From Pseudocoprococcus catus (GTDB lineage Bacteria; Bacillota; Clostridia; Lachnospirales; Lachnospiraceae): DNA of 35,331 bases. The translations under genes and the position numbers were made by a program. Positions 14,507 to 25,255 of the stretch are shown here, piece by piece. Below the pieces are notes generated by a model that saw only the letters and a program-made list of their open reading frames with translations, was not told the DNA's origin and searched no databases. How positions within the stretch are numbered: the first letter of the stretch is position 1; the number at the start of each line of letters is the position of its first letter. The DNA lies in contig NZ_JAAXCM010000042.1 in NCBI RefSeq assembly GCF_019734885.1, positions 1 through 35,331 on the forward strand, read 5' to 3'.

Positions 14507-15577
14507 TCAATTATTTTTCTTGTTGTCAATATCCTTTGTCAAATTCAATAATTTTTTATTCTCTTCTTTGAGCATTTGCATTTCTTCTTCTAATTGAATA
14601 ATCTTATTATTCTGCGAGTCAATTACTCTTTTCTGCCTTTTACGTTCTTTCTTAAGATTATCATATGCATTTTTCAAAGTTTTGTTCTCTTGAATTAATT
14701 TTTCCATTCTCAAATATGAAGGTAATACCCTCATACCCCAAAAAGAACGCTGATCTTTTTCCGAAATAGAATGTCCTCCATTATATGAAATTCTATGAAT
14801 TTGCTTCATAAAGTCTGTAATCTGTCCTTTGTTTGTGCAACCTTCTAGCTTAATAATATTATTAGCAACAAAATCTGCAAATTGTAACCCTGCTATATTT
14901 TCATTTTTAGAATATGCAACAATTGTCCTGTTTCTATTTTGAATCGCCGTACTATTTGTATACACAATACCTTTATTATTAGCTTGTATTTTATGATATA
15001 CATTTATCAACTTAACATCCGGAGATTTTGAAGAATTTTCCCCGATAGTATTCCGAGACTCATATATAACATCCCCATATCCATCATTCACTGATAAATA
15101 ATGCGTAAAATTTTCAATAATTTTTTGTAATGCTATATTATACTTATCATCTATTAAATGTGTTCCACTATGCGCTTCATCTAAAAAAAACAAATCATTT
15201 AATTGTTGCATTTTAATGATACAACTAAATACTGTTGCATTTGTTTTTTTTAAAGTCTGTGCCATTTTACCATAAACTTGGTGATATTTTCTTTCAATAT
15301 CTTCTGGTGATAATTTTTTGAACTCTTGATATTCCTCCTTAATGCCTGTAATATTACTAGAATTTCTATTCGAAAATACTTTTTCTAGCTCAGTACAGTG
15401 AAGAACTGGATTATGTAGATTAATATACGTTTCATCCCAAATAATTTTTTTAATCTCTGCCATTCCTGTTTCCAGTAATTCAACATTATCCTTTTTTATT
15501 GCTATTCCTGCTATTGCAAAGGTTCTTGTTCTTCTAAATTCACTTTCATCTAAATATAGAATATATTCATCTTTCAT
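14507..15577 (-). CDS. DUF3800 protein with C-terminal coiled coil
   Basis: 356 aa. The N-terminus EYILYLDESEFRRTRTFAIAGIAI is the DUF3800 signature (YLDES followed by F.hAG), with the conserved acidic residues near the start. DUF3800 proteins are often found on mobile elements and in defence islands, and are thought to have an RNase H-like fold with possible nuclease activity; no activity is shown here. Residues about 285-350 form a long charged coiled coil (LIQENKTLKNAYDNLKKE, IIQLEEEMQMLKEENKKLL). The gene stands alone between two structured or repeated regions. Confidence 0.82.
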   Translation of the reverse strand: MKDEYILYLDESEFRRTRTFAIAGIAIKKDNVELLETGMAEIKKIIWDETYINLHNPVLHCTELEKVFSNRNSSNITGIKEEYQEFKKLSPEDIERKYHQVYGKMAQTLKKTNATVFSCIIKMQQLNDLFFLDEAHSGTHLIDDKYNIALQKIIENFTHYLSVNDGYGDVIYESRNTIGENSSKSPDVKLINVYHKIQANNKGIVYTNSTAIQNRNRTIVAYSKNENIAGLQFADFVANNIIKLEGCTNKGQITDFMKQIHRISYNGGHSISEKDQRSFWGMRVLPSYLRMEKLIQENKTLKNAYDNLKKERKRQKRVIDSQNNKIIQLEEEMQMLKEENKKLLNLTKDIDNKKNN

Positions 15578-15853
15578 TCGTTTTCTTGTCTCCTAATAAT
15601 CCTCTTTCATAATTTCTATTATATATAATTATACTTGAGAATTCGATTAACGTCACCCAATATTTTTGTTTTTACATAACCAAGACTGTTACTAAGTAAA
15701 TGTCCGACTATGGTTCCATTATTTACAATCAAATCTCTCATTCAATGATATATCCTAATCATCCTTTATAATAGTTCTCAGAAAAATAATAAAATCTCTA
15801 CTATAAATACTACTCCTAAAAAATAATGAAATGGCAATCATACAGTATATTAA
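15578..15853. other. Intergenic, AT-rich
   Basis: No gene or strong structure was seen. It should contain the DUF3800 promoter on the minus strand. Confidence 0.5.
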
Positions 15854-16000
15854 TTACCAGCTGAATAACAAGCTGTGCTGTGCATTGCCTTCATCAAACA
15901 ACAATTTTTGTGTCTTATTACTATCCTTACCAAATGTATATCCTATACTAAAGCAGGTTAAGCCGAAGCTCCCTACTGAAATAAAGTCAACAATACTCAT
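15854..16000 (-). CDS. Toxin-like peptide, altered copy 2 (48 aa)
   Basis: It matches the 32-aa copy at 88-186 over its full length, with A8S and V10G changes. The stop codon is lost because the repeat boundary falls at 15905, so the frame runs on for 16 unrelated residues (LLFDEGNAQHSLLFSW). A glycine in the middle of the membrane helix, a weaker ribosome binding site (AAGAGGG) and loss of the downstream terminator suggest that this copy is degenerate. Confidence 0.55.
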   Translation of the reverse strand: MSIVDFISVGSFGLTCFSIGYTFGKDSNKTQKLLFDEGNAQHSLLFSW

Positions 16001-16200
16001 TGGCTTAGCCCTCTTACGGATTCCCTTTAGGGTATCTATGTAATCAGAGGGTCACAGTTCTCCGTTCTACTTCGGTCGTTGCAAAACGAGTGCCACCGAC
16101 ACTCTGCAACCCTCTGTTGAACGACTAACCGCCTACCATTATATGGCAGCACCCATATTTCGATTATATCAATTTTTATATTTATACGCAATATGTAAAA
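15905..16200. repeat. Direct repeat carrying the toxin-like gene, copy 2
   Basis: Same orientation and nearly the same sequence as 91-340. An extra segment at about 16056-16120 replaces the short GTCCCTCTGTAGAAG part of copy 1. It ends directly upstream of the XRE gene at 16215-17057, whose 3' end nearly touches it. Confidence 0.9.
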
Positions 16201-16214
16201 CCAGTATTTTCACA

Positions 16215-17057
16215 TTAATCACGAATTGCTATTTCTGACAAATGTTCATCCGAAACGACTTCTTTTATTAGTTCAAAATATGTTTTTTGCAATTCATATT
16301 CCGACAATTTTACCATATAATCCTTGGATTGTTGTTTTTCAAAATCCTTGTCCCTTGCAACTTGTAATATCTGAATAGCATTTAACAATTTTTCGCTTGG
16401 CTCTATATTATTATCTTTAAAATCATCAATTCCACCATACATATCATCATATGCATACTGATAATCCATACACTGAACTGCCAAATCTACTATCTCTTTA
16501 TCAATTTGTTTTTTTGCACTTTCCATATAACTAATTGCATAATTCTTCTGATAAAGATTATCAGCATATTCCCTGAGTCCTTTTATAAACTCAGGAAAAC
16601 TTTTTGCATTCAATAAAAACTTCATGGTAGCGCTAATCTCTTTTGATTGATATTTTCCAAAAGGTCTAACACTTTTTCCAGAAACAATAGATTGCATAGC
16701 TTTGCCAGTCTCTTTATCTATTCCTATAGTCTGGCAGGCTTTTTCCATATCAAATTTTTCAAAATCCGTTTCCCCTGTAAGATAACCTACTGTAACACCG
16801 AAAAAATCTGCAATATTCAACATACTTTCATATGACGGAAACCCAATTTCTTTTTCGATTTTTTCATCTTGTTCCTTTTTTCCTATATTTATCTTATTCC
16901 CCACACGGAGCCAACGACTAATATTAGCCTGTGTTCCACCTCCATACTTACTCTTGTACTCTTTTAAAAAACTTTCCTGCGTATATCTGCGTTCTTTCAT
17001 TAGATGATTCAATCTATCACACCAAATTTTTGCTTTTCCCTTATGTATATCTTTCAT
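16215..17057 (-). CDS. XRE-family regulator, 280 aa
   Basis: An N-terminal helix-turn-helix region (about residues 10-95: LNHLMKERRYTQESFLKEY, GTQANISRWLRVG, MLNIADFFGVTVGYLTGETD) is followed by a long helical C-terminal domain of about 180 residues without a family that I recognise. It is divergent from the 110-aa membrane protein gene at 17216 across a 158-bp gap, so it probably regulates both. No strong Shine-Dalgarno precedes the ATG. Confidence 0.78.
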   Translation of the reverse strand: MKDIHKGKAKIWCDRLNHLMKERRYTQESFLKEYKSKYGGGTQANISRWLRVGNKINIGKKEQDEKIEKEIGFPSYESMLNIADFFGVTVGYLTGETDFEKFDMEKACQTIGIDKETGKAMQSIVSGKSVRPFGKYQSKEISATMKFLLNAKSFPEFIKGLREYADNLYQKNYAISYMESAKKQIDKEIVDLAVQCMDYQYAYDDMYGGIDDFKDNNIEPSEKLLNAIQILQVARDKDFEKQQSKDYMVKLSEYELQKTYFELIKEVVSDEHLSEIAIRD

Positions 17058-17215
17058 AATATATTTTCTCTATTTTAATGTTTAAATTACATCATTTATA
17101 TACAACTTGTGATATTTACATTTTCAAACTTATCATATAGAATTGAAACTGTCAATAAATAACTGCAGACACATATTAGAACAATTTATTTTATAAAAAT
17201 TCAAAGGAGGTTCCC

Positions 17216-17548
17216 ATGAACACAAACATCCACCAGTCACATTTATCCACTACAGATTCCTTACACGAAACAGGTATTGATTTTATTCAGCATAAGCCCT
17301 TAGACGCTCTAATAGACGTAGAAGAAGATTCTAAGGTAAAATACAACTCAATATTGAAACTGATTGAATCTACCTCAGATATGTCAACACAAGAGAAAAT
17401 TGACGCGATGAATAAAAGCTATAACCGCAGGAGTCAAGAACATTGGCAAAATATACGAAACTTTGCTTTTGTATCTCTTGGATTATTAGGATTAGTAATT
17501 ATCGCCCCTTCAACCACAAAAACAATACATAAAATAATTTCAGCATAA
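17216..17548 (+). CDS. Small tail-anchored membrane protein, 110 aa
   Basis: The ribosome binding site AAAGGAGG is strong. The first ~80 residues are polar; residues about 83-99 (FAFVSLGLLGLVIIAPS) form a single membrane segment near the C-terminus. I do not recognise a family. The paired arrangement with a divergent XRE regulator is common for toxin-antitoxin or phage-response modules, but that is only suggestive. Confidence 0.65.
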   Translation: MNTNIHQSHLSTTDSLHETGIDFIQHKPLDALIDVEEDSKVKYNSILKLIESTSDMSTQEKIDAMNKSYNRRSQEHWQNIRNFAFVSLGLLGLVIIAPSTTKTIHKIISA

Positions 17549-17564
17549 ATTTTTTGTACTCAAA

Positions 17565-17597
17565 AACTCCATGCTGTCAAACGACAGCGATGGAGTT
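17565..17597 (-). terminator. Terminator (minus, possibly both strands)
   Basis: AACTCCAT-GCTGTC pairs with GACAGC-ATGGAGTT. On the minus strand TTTTTGAG follows, ending the Nudix-like pseudogene transcript. It also lies just past the 110-aa gene on the plus strand. Confidence 0.75.
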
Positions 17598-17613
17598 CTT
17601 CACAGATATTTCT

Positions 17614-18510
17614 TTAATTTTTTTTCAATGGATAAACCCATACTATTTTTATTCCCACAAATGCATAGTTAGTAGTTGCACCATAATACGTTCCCGGACA
17701 AGAAGTTCCTATCCCATTTCTCCAATCCCAAATCCATCCATACCCTTCGCAATCCGTCTTATTTTGTGCCCTTAAGCGAAACGGCTCATAAAAATAGAAT
17801 TCCCCCACCTTTAAATATTCCGATCTAATTTTGCACGCACGTACATACTCTTCATCACAATATTGGTACACAGTCTTCCCATCCTCTGCTTTAAATTGTG
17901 TAAAAGTAATATTCCCAACTGTATGCTTGCAATCAGAGTAGCGTTCAATAATTAAATGATACTTACAAAGGTGATCTCCAACTACAACCTTATGATCATT
18001 TCTTAAAACAATTCTCTTAAAAACTCTCTTTGAATTTCCCAAACCTTCAAAAGTGTTCATTAAGTCTATACTCTTTGTTTTATTTGAAACGAAAGAATAT
18101 AAGTCACCTGTTGGCAATTCCTTTAATTCATATGTATTCACTTTAATATTTAATTTTAACTTCGAAACAAAATCTTTATACTCCGATTTCCATTTTATGG
18201 CATCCATTTGCTGTATATCAATTGCAGCTAAATCCCAATATTCAGTTTCTTTTGCCTGCCCTACAACATCACAAAGGAAAAATTTAGAAATGTGTTTTTC
18301 TTTATTTCCTTTATATTCTGCTGTAAATAACCACTGTCGTACCATTATTTCAACGTTTAAAACTTTACCAACAGTTCTCTTAAGGACATTTTCCACACTT
18401 TCTCCAGGTTTTAAGCTTCCCTGCGGGAAGTACCAACAGTCACCGTCTTTTTCTTTGACAATTCATAATTTTCCTTGATTGTAAATAACTGCAACTATTC
18501 CTCTTTTCAT
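17614..18510 (-). pseudogene. Nudix-like gene interrupted by an in-frame TGA
   Basis: From ATG 18510 the frame reads MKRGIVAVIYNQGKL, then TGA (18465-18463), then continues in frame to 17614. The second part begins IVKEKDGDCWYFPQGSLKPG and contains a Nudix-type box, G.....E.......R, but the usual REUxE glutamates are replaced (RTVGK), so the hydrolase site looks dead. Residues after about 150 are an additional unrecognised domain. A GTG inside the Nudix box at 18396 would give a truncated product and is unlikely to be a real start. Either this is a pseudogene or a sequencing error created the TGA. It lies downstream of the hsd genes on the same strand. Confidence 0.6.
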
Positions 18511-18581
18511 ACTTATATCCTCATGTATATTCAGCAAAAACACTATCTTTTATTAAACATATTGCTGTACTTTCACTTTTA

Positions 18582-21500
18582 TCAAGTCGTATGCTGCAAT
18601 TCATCAAACATTGCATGCGCAAGTGCTCCCATAATCGCACGGTATTTTCCAGCATCTTCAAACAGTTTTGTATATGTTTCCGTGCTTTCAATATAGGCTT
18701 CCTGAGCTGCATCATCAAATAATTGCGGGAAGATGTTCTTTTCAAAAATTTGACGACCATCTGTCTTAGCAGCTTTCACTAACTTTTTATTGTTCTTCAG
18801 CTTCTGATGCAATGTTGTGAGAACAACCCTGTCACCTTCAGTGAAATTTCCCATATACTGCTCATTAATCTTCTCAATCACCTGTTCCAGTGGGCTAAGG
18901 GTTTCTTCCAGTTTTACAGGTTTCTTTAACTTTGCAGGTTCATAAACGCCCTTCTCTTCTTTCACAAGCTTAATAGAACCTTCGTATGTCTTTTCCAGGT
19001 TGTAATACTCAAGTTTGACCCTGTCTCCTAATTCAAAAGGCACTGATGGATCCGCCGGAACTACTTTTGCCAGGTATGAACAGAAAATATATTCATTATG
19101 CATCTGCTTATCAAACATACGTATAATTTGTGTGATATAGCCATACCATTTTACGAATGTTCTGCAAAGCTTTCGGAACTGATATCTCTGTTCCTGATTC
19201 AAGGCATTATATCTCTGCTGAACCGGTAATAAGGCATTGGTGATAGCAGCCTGGATTTTATTTGTCTTGCGTTTATCCTCATCAAAGTAGATTTTATTGA
19301 CCTTTTCAATGTCAGAGTCATCGTAAATCTTAAAATTTCGGAGCATCTTCTGGGTTTTGTAAATCAAATCTGTATTGATTTCCTGTGATAAAGATGTTTC
19401 CTGATAGAACGGCTGGAACGCTTTCAAAATATCTTCCTTGCTATTCACAAAATCAATGATAAACGTATCCTGCTTATCCGGATGAGTACGATTTAACCGG
19501 CTTAATGTCTGTACCGCTTTTACGCCGCGCAGCTTCTTATCCACGATCATTGTATGAAGCAATGGTTCATCAAATCCGGTCTGATACTTTTCAGCTACAA
19601 TAAGGATATTGCCTTCGTCATGAAATACCTGCTTTGTCTGAGATTCATTTACCCCATTCAGCTTACTTTCCGTCCATTCAATATCTCTCTGGTCATCAGG
19701 ATCCTTGATTGAACCTGAAAAAGCAGCCAAAATCTCCACATCCTTATAGCCATTTGATTCCAGATATCCCTTAATCTCATGATAATAACGCACTGCCGCA
19801 AGTCGCGATGATGTAACAACCATCATCTTGCCCTTGCCTTTGATTTTCTGCTTCGTCACATCCCTGAATGTCTCAACAATAATCGCTGATTTCTGCTGAA
19901 TATTATATGGATGTAGTTCTTTATACTCCTTGATGGTCTTCAAAGCTTTTGACTGAGGCACATCCGGATTATCTTCTGTATTCTTTGCAATCTGGTAACA
20001 GGTTTGATAGTTTGTATAATTCTGAAGGACATCCAGAATGAACCCTTCTTCTATTGCCTGCCGCATGGAATAAATATGATACGGATGATAGGATCCATCG
20101 TTCCATTCAGTACCAAACATCTCTAATGTTGCGCTCTTTGGCGTCGCAGTAAATGCAAAGAATGACAGGTTTTTATGTTTACCATGAGAAATCATCTCAC
20201 GGATCAATCGGTCATCCGTATCCAGAACCTCTTCTTCTGCTTTACCTTCAAGCTCAGCGTATTCTTTCAAAGCATCCGACACATCTGCAAGCGCAGCCTT
20301 TAACTTCATTGCAGAGGAACCGGTCTGGGAAGAATGCGCTTCATCAACAATGATTGCAAACCGTTTATTCGTCGTATCATCAACTTCTTCATAGATGACC
20401 GGGAATTTCTGTAATGTCGTAACAATGATTCTTTTTCCGGCGTTCAATGCGTCTCTTAAGTCCTTGGATGACTTTTTTTCGTCAATGGCACAGACACTTC
20501 CTAATGTATGATCAAAGCCTGTAATCGTCTCCTGCAGCTGTGCATCCAGGTTTCTTCTGTCTGTTACAATAACTACAGATGTAAAGATCGGCTCATTCTC
20601 AGCATTATGCAGTGACGCCAGTCTGTAGGCTGTCCATGCAATAGAATTTGACTTTCCTGATCCGGCAGAATGCTGTATCAGATAATTTCTTCCTGAACCA
20701 TTTTCACGGACATCAGCAACCAGCTTACATACAACATCCAGCTGATGAAATCTCGGGAAAATCAGACGTTTCTTCGTCACATTCTTTCCGTCTTTCTTTT
20801 CGGTCTTCACCTCAAAGCTGATGAACTTCTGGATAATATCCAGCAAGCTATCTTTCTGTAATACGTTTTCCCAGATATAGGATGTCACATAATTATCATC
20901 TTCTGCCTGTGGATTACCTGCACCACCGTCATTTCCGGCACCGTTGGATCCCTGGTTAAATGGCAGGAAATATGTCTCCGGTCCTTTTAATTCTGTTGTC
21001 ATCCATGCTTCATAAAGGTCTATTGCAAAATACGCTAAAATCCTGTGATTTAACCAGAATGCAGGCTCTCTTCGGTCACGATCATACTGCCACTGCAGTT
21101 TCGCATTATCTACATTCTGGCCGGTCAGCTGATTCTTTAATTCAATCGCAACCACTGGAATACCATTGATTGCAAGCATCATATCAACCGAATTATTGTT
21201 CTGCTCAGAGTAGTGCCATTGTCTGATGCACTGACACACATTCTGCTCATATCTTTTTACAGCAACATCATTTAACGTGGATTCCGGCTTGAAATAGCAA
21301 ACCTTAAAATCCATTCCACGATGTTTAAGTCCATGTCGCATGACAGACAGCAAGCCATCCATCTGTACGGCATCTTCAAAACATTTATAAAACTTCTTGT
21401 ATGGGTCAGAGTTGCACTGCTTTTCAAAACGTTGCCACATAATCGGCTGGGTTGCTTTCACAAACCCAACCAATGTATGAATATCCAACGCCATACCAGA

Positions 21501-21602
21501 AGATGAGGTATATCCAGCATCTGTTGCCTTTTCATATCCACCATCAGGTGAGATAAGAAAGGCTTCGATATTGGATTCAAACTGTTTTTCATTTTCAGCC
21601 AT
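18582..21602 (-). CDS. hsdR: Type I restriction enzyme, HsdR subunit
   Basis: 1006 aa, the usual length. The N-terminal nuclease site is visible as D140 and E154-L-K156 (VVAIELKN). The translocase motor has Walker A HSAGSGKS (311-318), DEAH at 420-423 and FAFTATP. HsdR cuts unmethylated DNA after ATP-driven translocation, in complex with HsdM and HsdS. The gene starts three bases past the hsdS stop codon, in the operon order M-S-R. It appears intact. Confidence 0.95.
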   Translation of the reverse strand: MAENEKQFESNIEAFLISPDGGYEKATDAGYTSSSGMALDIHTLVGFVKATQPIMWQRFEKQCNSDPYKKFYKCFEDAVQMDGLLSVMRHGLKHRGMDFKVCYFKPESTLNDVAVKRYEQNVCQCIRQWHYSEQNNNSVDMMLAINGIPVVAIELKNQLTGQNVDNAKLQWQYDRDRREPAFWLNHRILAYFAIDLYEAWMTTELKGPETYFLPFNQGSNGAGNDGGAGNPQAEDDNYVTSYIWENVLQKDSLLDIIQKFISFEVKTEKKDGKNVTKKRLIFPRFHQLDVVCKLVADVRENGSGRNYLIQHSAGSGKSNSIAWTAYRLASLHNAENEPIFTSVVIVTDRRNLDAQLQETITGFDHTLGSVCAIDEKKSSKDLRDALNAGKRIIVTTLQKFPVIYEEVDDTTNKRFAIIVDEAHSSQTGSSAMKLKAALADVSDALKEYAELEGKAEEEVLDTDDRLIREMISHGKHKNLSFFAFTATPKSATLEMFGTEWNDGSYHPYHIYSMRQAIEEGFILDVLQNYTNYQTCYQIAKNTEDNPDVPQSKALKTIKEYKELHPYNIQQKSAIIVETFRDVTKQKIKGKGKMMVVTSSRLAAVRYYHEIKGYLESNGYKDVEILAAFSGSIKDPDDQRDIEWTESKLNGVNESQTKQVFHDEGNILIVAEKYQTGFDEPLLHTMIVDKKLRGVKAVQTLSRLNRTHPDKQDTFIIDFVNSKEDILKAFQPFYQETSLSQEINTDLIYKTQKMLRNFKIYDDSDIEKVNKIYFDEDKRKTNKIQAAITNALLPVQQRYNALNQEQRYQFRKLCRTFVKWYGYITQIIRMFDKQMHNEYIFCSYLAKVVPADPSVPFELGDRVKLEYYNLEKTYEGSIKLVKEEKGVYEPAKLKKPVKLEETLSPLEQVIEKINEQYMGNFTEGDRVVLTTLHQKLKNNKKLVKAAKTDGRQIFEKNIFPQLFDDAAQEAYIESTETYTKLFEDAGKYRAIMGALAHAMFDELQHTT

Positions 21603-21605
21603 AGC

Positions 21606-22811
21606 TTATACCACCCTTCTTTTTCCTGTTACCACTTCGTAAATCAATGATTTCTTATATGCTTCAAGGTCATTGATAAGAGATTCTTTTTCAGCAATGA
21701 GGGAATCCATTTTAACAATCATCTTCTTAATTGTTTTTGCTAACTGTTTTTGAATTGAATAGTCAGGCAAACAAATTTCTGTATTTCTCAATGTATTCAA
21801 TGATAAATTTGGAATAGTTGTGCCATTTAAGCTTAAATCAAAAGCTTCTTTGGTAACGCTATTCTCAAGACAATATCGAACATATTCTCTGCATACAGTT
21901 GGTTTTAATGTAATATATCCTGCACTTTTTCCTAATAAAATAGTCTCATTATTATACAAAGATGTATTTCCAAAATTTGCACCATTTAAAGCAATCATTA
22001 CAGTATGTTCATTCAATAAACTTTTATTTTGCTTTTGATATTCTTCATTTGAAAGCATTGGACCAATCATTTTAATACTGTCTTCACCAAAAGAACCACC
22101 GTTAATAAAACGAATTGTTCCTTCATCGGAATATTCTGGTGTAGTATGTATTCCATCACCAATTTTTTCAGTAATATATTTAAGCTTCGTTCTTTTCATC
22201 TTATGAACAGTATACTTATTTATTTGACCAATTTTCAGTTTCTTGTATTCATCAATACTTACTTTTGCTTCTGCAATGATTTCATCAATTTTGGAACAAG
22301 TTTCGTCCAAATAATCGGCAATAGCTTGCTGTTCTGCAATTGATGGAAGCGGTATTTTAATACGATTCATATTACTTTGCGTCAATTTGTTAAGAATACT
22401 ACCATTAATATACTCATGGTAATCAACAGAATTTAATGCATGAACCAAATAAGAATCAACAATACTATCTTTCGTTCTTAATACATGAATATGATTATTA
22501 ACCCATACTTTTCCATCTATCAAATGACTTACTGGACGAAAATCATCAAAAAATGGAGCACCATCTTCCCCCAATAAAACAAGCTTTTCATCAAAAATGT
22601 AATCATCTACATAATCCATAATTCTGCCTGCACCCCAATATGGGTATATTCCTGATTTACGCAAAGAAGCATCTATTGGAACTCGCTTGCCATCTAAACA
22701 ATCCGTACAATATTTCAATTGAACAATTTTCCAGGTTCTTGGAATTAACCCTACATATTTAACCCCACTATCTTTCATTTCTGTTTCAGGTCTAATCATT
22801 GCCATAATCAT
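21606..22811 (-). CDS. hsdS: Type I restriction-modification specificity subunit HsdS
   Basis: 401 aa with two target-recognition domains, each followed by a helical conserved region. The first half ends LPSIAEQQAIADYLDETCSKIDEI and the second ends LPDYSIQKQLAKTIKKM. Together they read a bipartite DNA site. The start overlaps the hsdM stop (ATGA), a sign of translational coupling. No inverted partial hsdS copies are seen nearby, so phase variation by inversion is not suggested within the window. Confidence 0.92.
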   Translation of the reverse strand: MIMAMIRPETEMKDSGVKYVGLIPRTWKIVQLKYCTDCLDGKRVPIDASLRKSGIYPYWGAGRIMDYVDDYIFDEKLVLLGEDGAPFFDDFRPVSHLIDGKVWVNNHIHVLRTKDSIVDSYLVHALNSVDYHEYINGSILNKLTQSNMNRIKIPLPSIAEQQAIADYLDETCSKIDEIIAEAKVSIDEYKKLKIGQINKYTVHKMKRTKLKYITEKIGDGIHTTPEYSDEGTIRFINGGSFGEDSIKMIGPMLSNEEYQKQNKSLLNEHTVMIALNGANFGNTSLYNNETILLGKSAGYITLKPTVCREYVRYCLENSVTKEAFDLSLNGTTIPNLSLNTLRNTEICLPDYSIQKQLAKTIKKMIVKMDSLIAEKESLINDLEAYKKSLIYEVVTGKRRVV

Positions 22812-24589
22812 TCACCCCCGAACAAATCATGCAATTTTGCCATCAAACTCTTTTCATATTCTTCAATACGCGCTGCTATTTTCTCTGATGGTTCAATCTG
22901 CTGATACTCATAAAATGTTCTGGTGAACGGGATTTCATATCCGACCTTTATTTTTGACTTATCAATCCATGCCTGTGGATTATACGGAATGACTTCACGC
23001 TCAAAATAAGCATCAATATCTTCTGCCAATGGCACATTCTCAGTGTCACGCTTTGATGTATCCGCTACCGGCTTATTTTTCTTCATAATAATATTTCCAT
23101 TTTCGTCCGTCTGAGGTGTCTCAACTACAATCTTGTTATAACCAAAATCAACAGCATCCATAACCTTGCTTTTTACAACAATTGAACTACCATTCTCATC
23201 AACGCCTTCATAGTTTTTATCTACATAAGCGCCATATGCCTTAACGATTAAATCCCGGCAAGCCTTTGTAATATCTACGTTCTTTGAACCGATATTCTTG
23301 CGTCTTGCTGAGCAACATTTGGATGCATCAATCAACTGTACTTTTCCCAGATGCTCCTCTGGTCTGTTTTTCATGACAAGCCAGATGTATGTTGCAATCC
23401 CTGTATTATAAAAGGCATTATTTGGCAGCTGCACAATTGCATCCAACCAGTCATTTTCAATCAAATATCTACGAATCTCTGACGGTCCTGAACCTGCATC
23501 GCCATTAAATAAAGACGAACCATTCTGAATAATCGCCATCTGACCATCATCTTTTAATTTTGCAAGACCATTCAGCATGAACAGAAGCTGTCCATCACCT
23601 TTTGCCGGCAATCCTGGTGCAAATCTTCCTGCTTCACCTTTCTTGAATTCCGCTGTTACTTCCTTTTCCTCACGCTTCCATGGAATACCGAAGGGCGGAT
23701 TTGAAATCACATAGTCAAACTTATACCCGCTGAATTTATCATCAGATAATGTATCCCCAAACTGCATATTGTTAGGGTCACCACCACGGATAAGCATATC
23801 AGCCTTTGCAATACCGAATGTAAATGGATTGAACTCCTGACCAAATGCAGTAACGTCCGCGTCTGCATCCATCTGTTTCAGTCTTTCTTCCATACAAGTA
23901 AGCATCTGAGATGTTCCCATGGTCATATCATAGACTGTTTTGGATATTCCATCACCTTTAAAAGCTGATTCATCTCCAGCCACGAGAAGATCACTCATCA
24001 GATAGATAATGTCACGACTTGTGAAATGAGCTCCTGCTTCTTCGTTGTACGACTCAGAAAATCTACGAACAAGGTTCTCAAAAACATACCCCATATCGAC
24101 GGCACTAATCTTCTCAGGTGAAAAATCACCCTTATCTGTACAGAAATCAGAAATTACCTGATACAGAAGACCGGCCTCTTCCATGTGCTTAACCTGAGCA
24201 TCAAACTCCATACGTGCAAGAATGTCCTGCACATTATCAGAAAATCCACTTAAATAGGCCTTGAAATTTTCTACAATATTATCAGGATCGGCAATCAATG
24301 TCTGGAATGTAAATGGACTCGTATTATAAAATTTATAATTACCAGCCGCTTTTCTCAAAAAGCCATCTTTTACAGCCAGCTTTTCAACTCTTTTGTATGT
24401 ATCAAGAACTGCCTGATGTGTCGGCAGCAAACAATCATGAAAACGCTTGATGACTGTCATTGGCAAAATAACCAGACCATATTCATGTGGTTTATATGCA
24501 CCTACAAGATCATCCGCAACAGACCATATAAGAGTTGCTGTATCGTTGGAATTCTTACCAACATTTGTAATTAAATCGTTACTACTCAT
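22808..24589 (-). CDS. hsdM: Type I restriction-modification methyltransferase HsdM
   Basis: 593 aa. The adenine-N6 methyltransferase motif IV is NPPF (297-300). Motif I reads VYDMTMGTSQML (220-230) where DPACGSG-like sequence is usual; I think this is a subfamily variant because the rest is intact. I chose ATG 24589, preceded by GGAGAAGG five bases upstream; the longer frame begins with TTG at 24610. It is the first gene of the hsdM-hsdS-hsdR operon, with a TATAAT-like -10 near 24636 on the minus strand. Confidence 0.93.
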   Translation of the reverse strand: MSSNDLITNVGKNSNDTATLIWSVADDLVGAYKPHEYGLVILPMTVIKRFHDCLLPTHQAVLDTYKRVEKLAVKDGFLRKAAGNYKFYNTSPFTFQTLIADPDNIVENFKAYLSGFSDNVQDILARMEFDAQVKHMEEAGLLYQVISDFCTDKGDFSPEKISAVDMGYVFENLVRRFSESYNEEAGAHFTSRDIIYLMSDLLVAGDESAFKGDGISKTVYDMTMGTSQMLTCMEERLKQMDADADVTAFGQEFNPFTFGIAKADMLIRGGDPNNMQFGDTLSDDKFSGYKFDYVISNPPFGIPWKREEKEVTAEFKKGEAGRFAPGLPAKGDGQLLFMLNGLAKLKDDGQMAIIQNGSSLFNGDAGSGPSEIRRYLIENDWLDAIVQLPNNAFYNTGIATYIWLVMKNRPEEHLGKVQLIDASKCCSARRKNIGSKNVDITKACRDLIVKAYGAYVDKNYEGVDENGSSIVVKSKVMDAVDFGYNKIVVETPQTDENGNIIMKKNKPVADTSKRDTENVPLAEDIDAYFEREVIPYNPQAWIDKSKIKVGYEIPFTRTFYEYQQIEPSEKIAARIEEYEKSLMAKLHDLFGGE

Positions 24590-24723
24590 CGTATCCTTCT
24601 CCTTTTTCAATTGATCCTTTATTTATTAATACACATTATACTATTTTCTACACTACTCTGATTTTAACAAGTATTCTGCTTATTACTCATTATAACAGCC
24701 TAGCTGTCCATTTTATCGGACTT

Positions 24724-25251
24724 CTATGCTATTTTTTTCATTTCAATCATTTCTGTCAATTTAGATCTAAAATCTGACTTTGTTATTTTTAATCCATTAG
24801 AACCAAGCCTTACAACTGGAGGATATCCTTCTTCAGCTTCTATCGCCGAAATAACACTGCTATAATCACCTTTTCCAGAACCACTGTGCGGCATTGGTCC
24901 TACCATTAATAGGCTATATGTTGGCTGCCATTGCATCTTTCGAAAATTAAAAGTTTTTGCATCTTCATACTCCAAATGCAACTCAAAACGATTTTTATCC
25001 AATCCAAGCTGTTTAGCAACTGACAAAAGTGCTTCAACTTTCACATCAGACTGACCAATGACAACAATCTTACCCGTTTTGTAAACTTCATATCCAGATT
25101 CTTTCTGAAGAAGATGTTCCATCCCCAGTAATTCAATGAACTCCTCTAGCTGTCCAGAACGATTCAATTTTGAAAGCGCAGCCGTTAAATATTCATCCAG
25201 CTCTGCTTTAATATTATCTTCCAATTCTAAAAGTTCTTCTATACTTAACAT
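24724..25251 (-). CDS. Unknown 175-aa partner of the methyltransferase-specificity fusion
   Basis: The start is ATG 25251, four bases after the methyltransferase stop codon; an upstream ATG at 25275 would overlap that gene. The N-terminal ~50 residues are helical. The rest has a Rossmann-like beginning, KIVVIGQSDVKVEALLSVAKQLGL, and then SLLMVGPMPHSGSGKGDYSS with GYPPVVRL and LKITKSDF. I do not recognise a named family and see no nuclease motif. Tight coupling to the methyltransferase suggests a shared complex or a regulatory or effector role in the same system. Confidence 0.72.
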   Translation of the reverse strand: MLSIEELLELEDNIKAELDEYLTAALSKLNRSGQLEEFIELLGMEHLLQKESGYEVYKTGKIVVIGQSDVKVEALLSVAKQLGLDKNRFELHLEYEDAKTFNFRKMQWQPTYSLLMVGPMPHSGSGKGDYSSVISAIEAEEGYPPVVRLGSNGLKITKSDFRSKLTEMIEMKKIA

Positions 25252-25255
25252 GTAT

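Noticed and set aside
18521-18760. Minus-strand ORF of 79 aa at the end of hsdR
   Set aside because: It is in another frame of the hsdR C-terminus and has no start signal.
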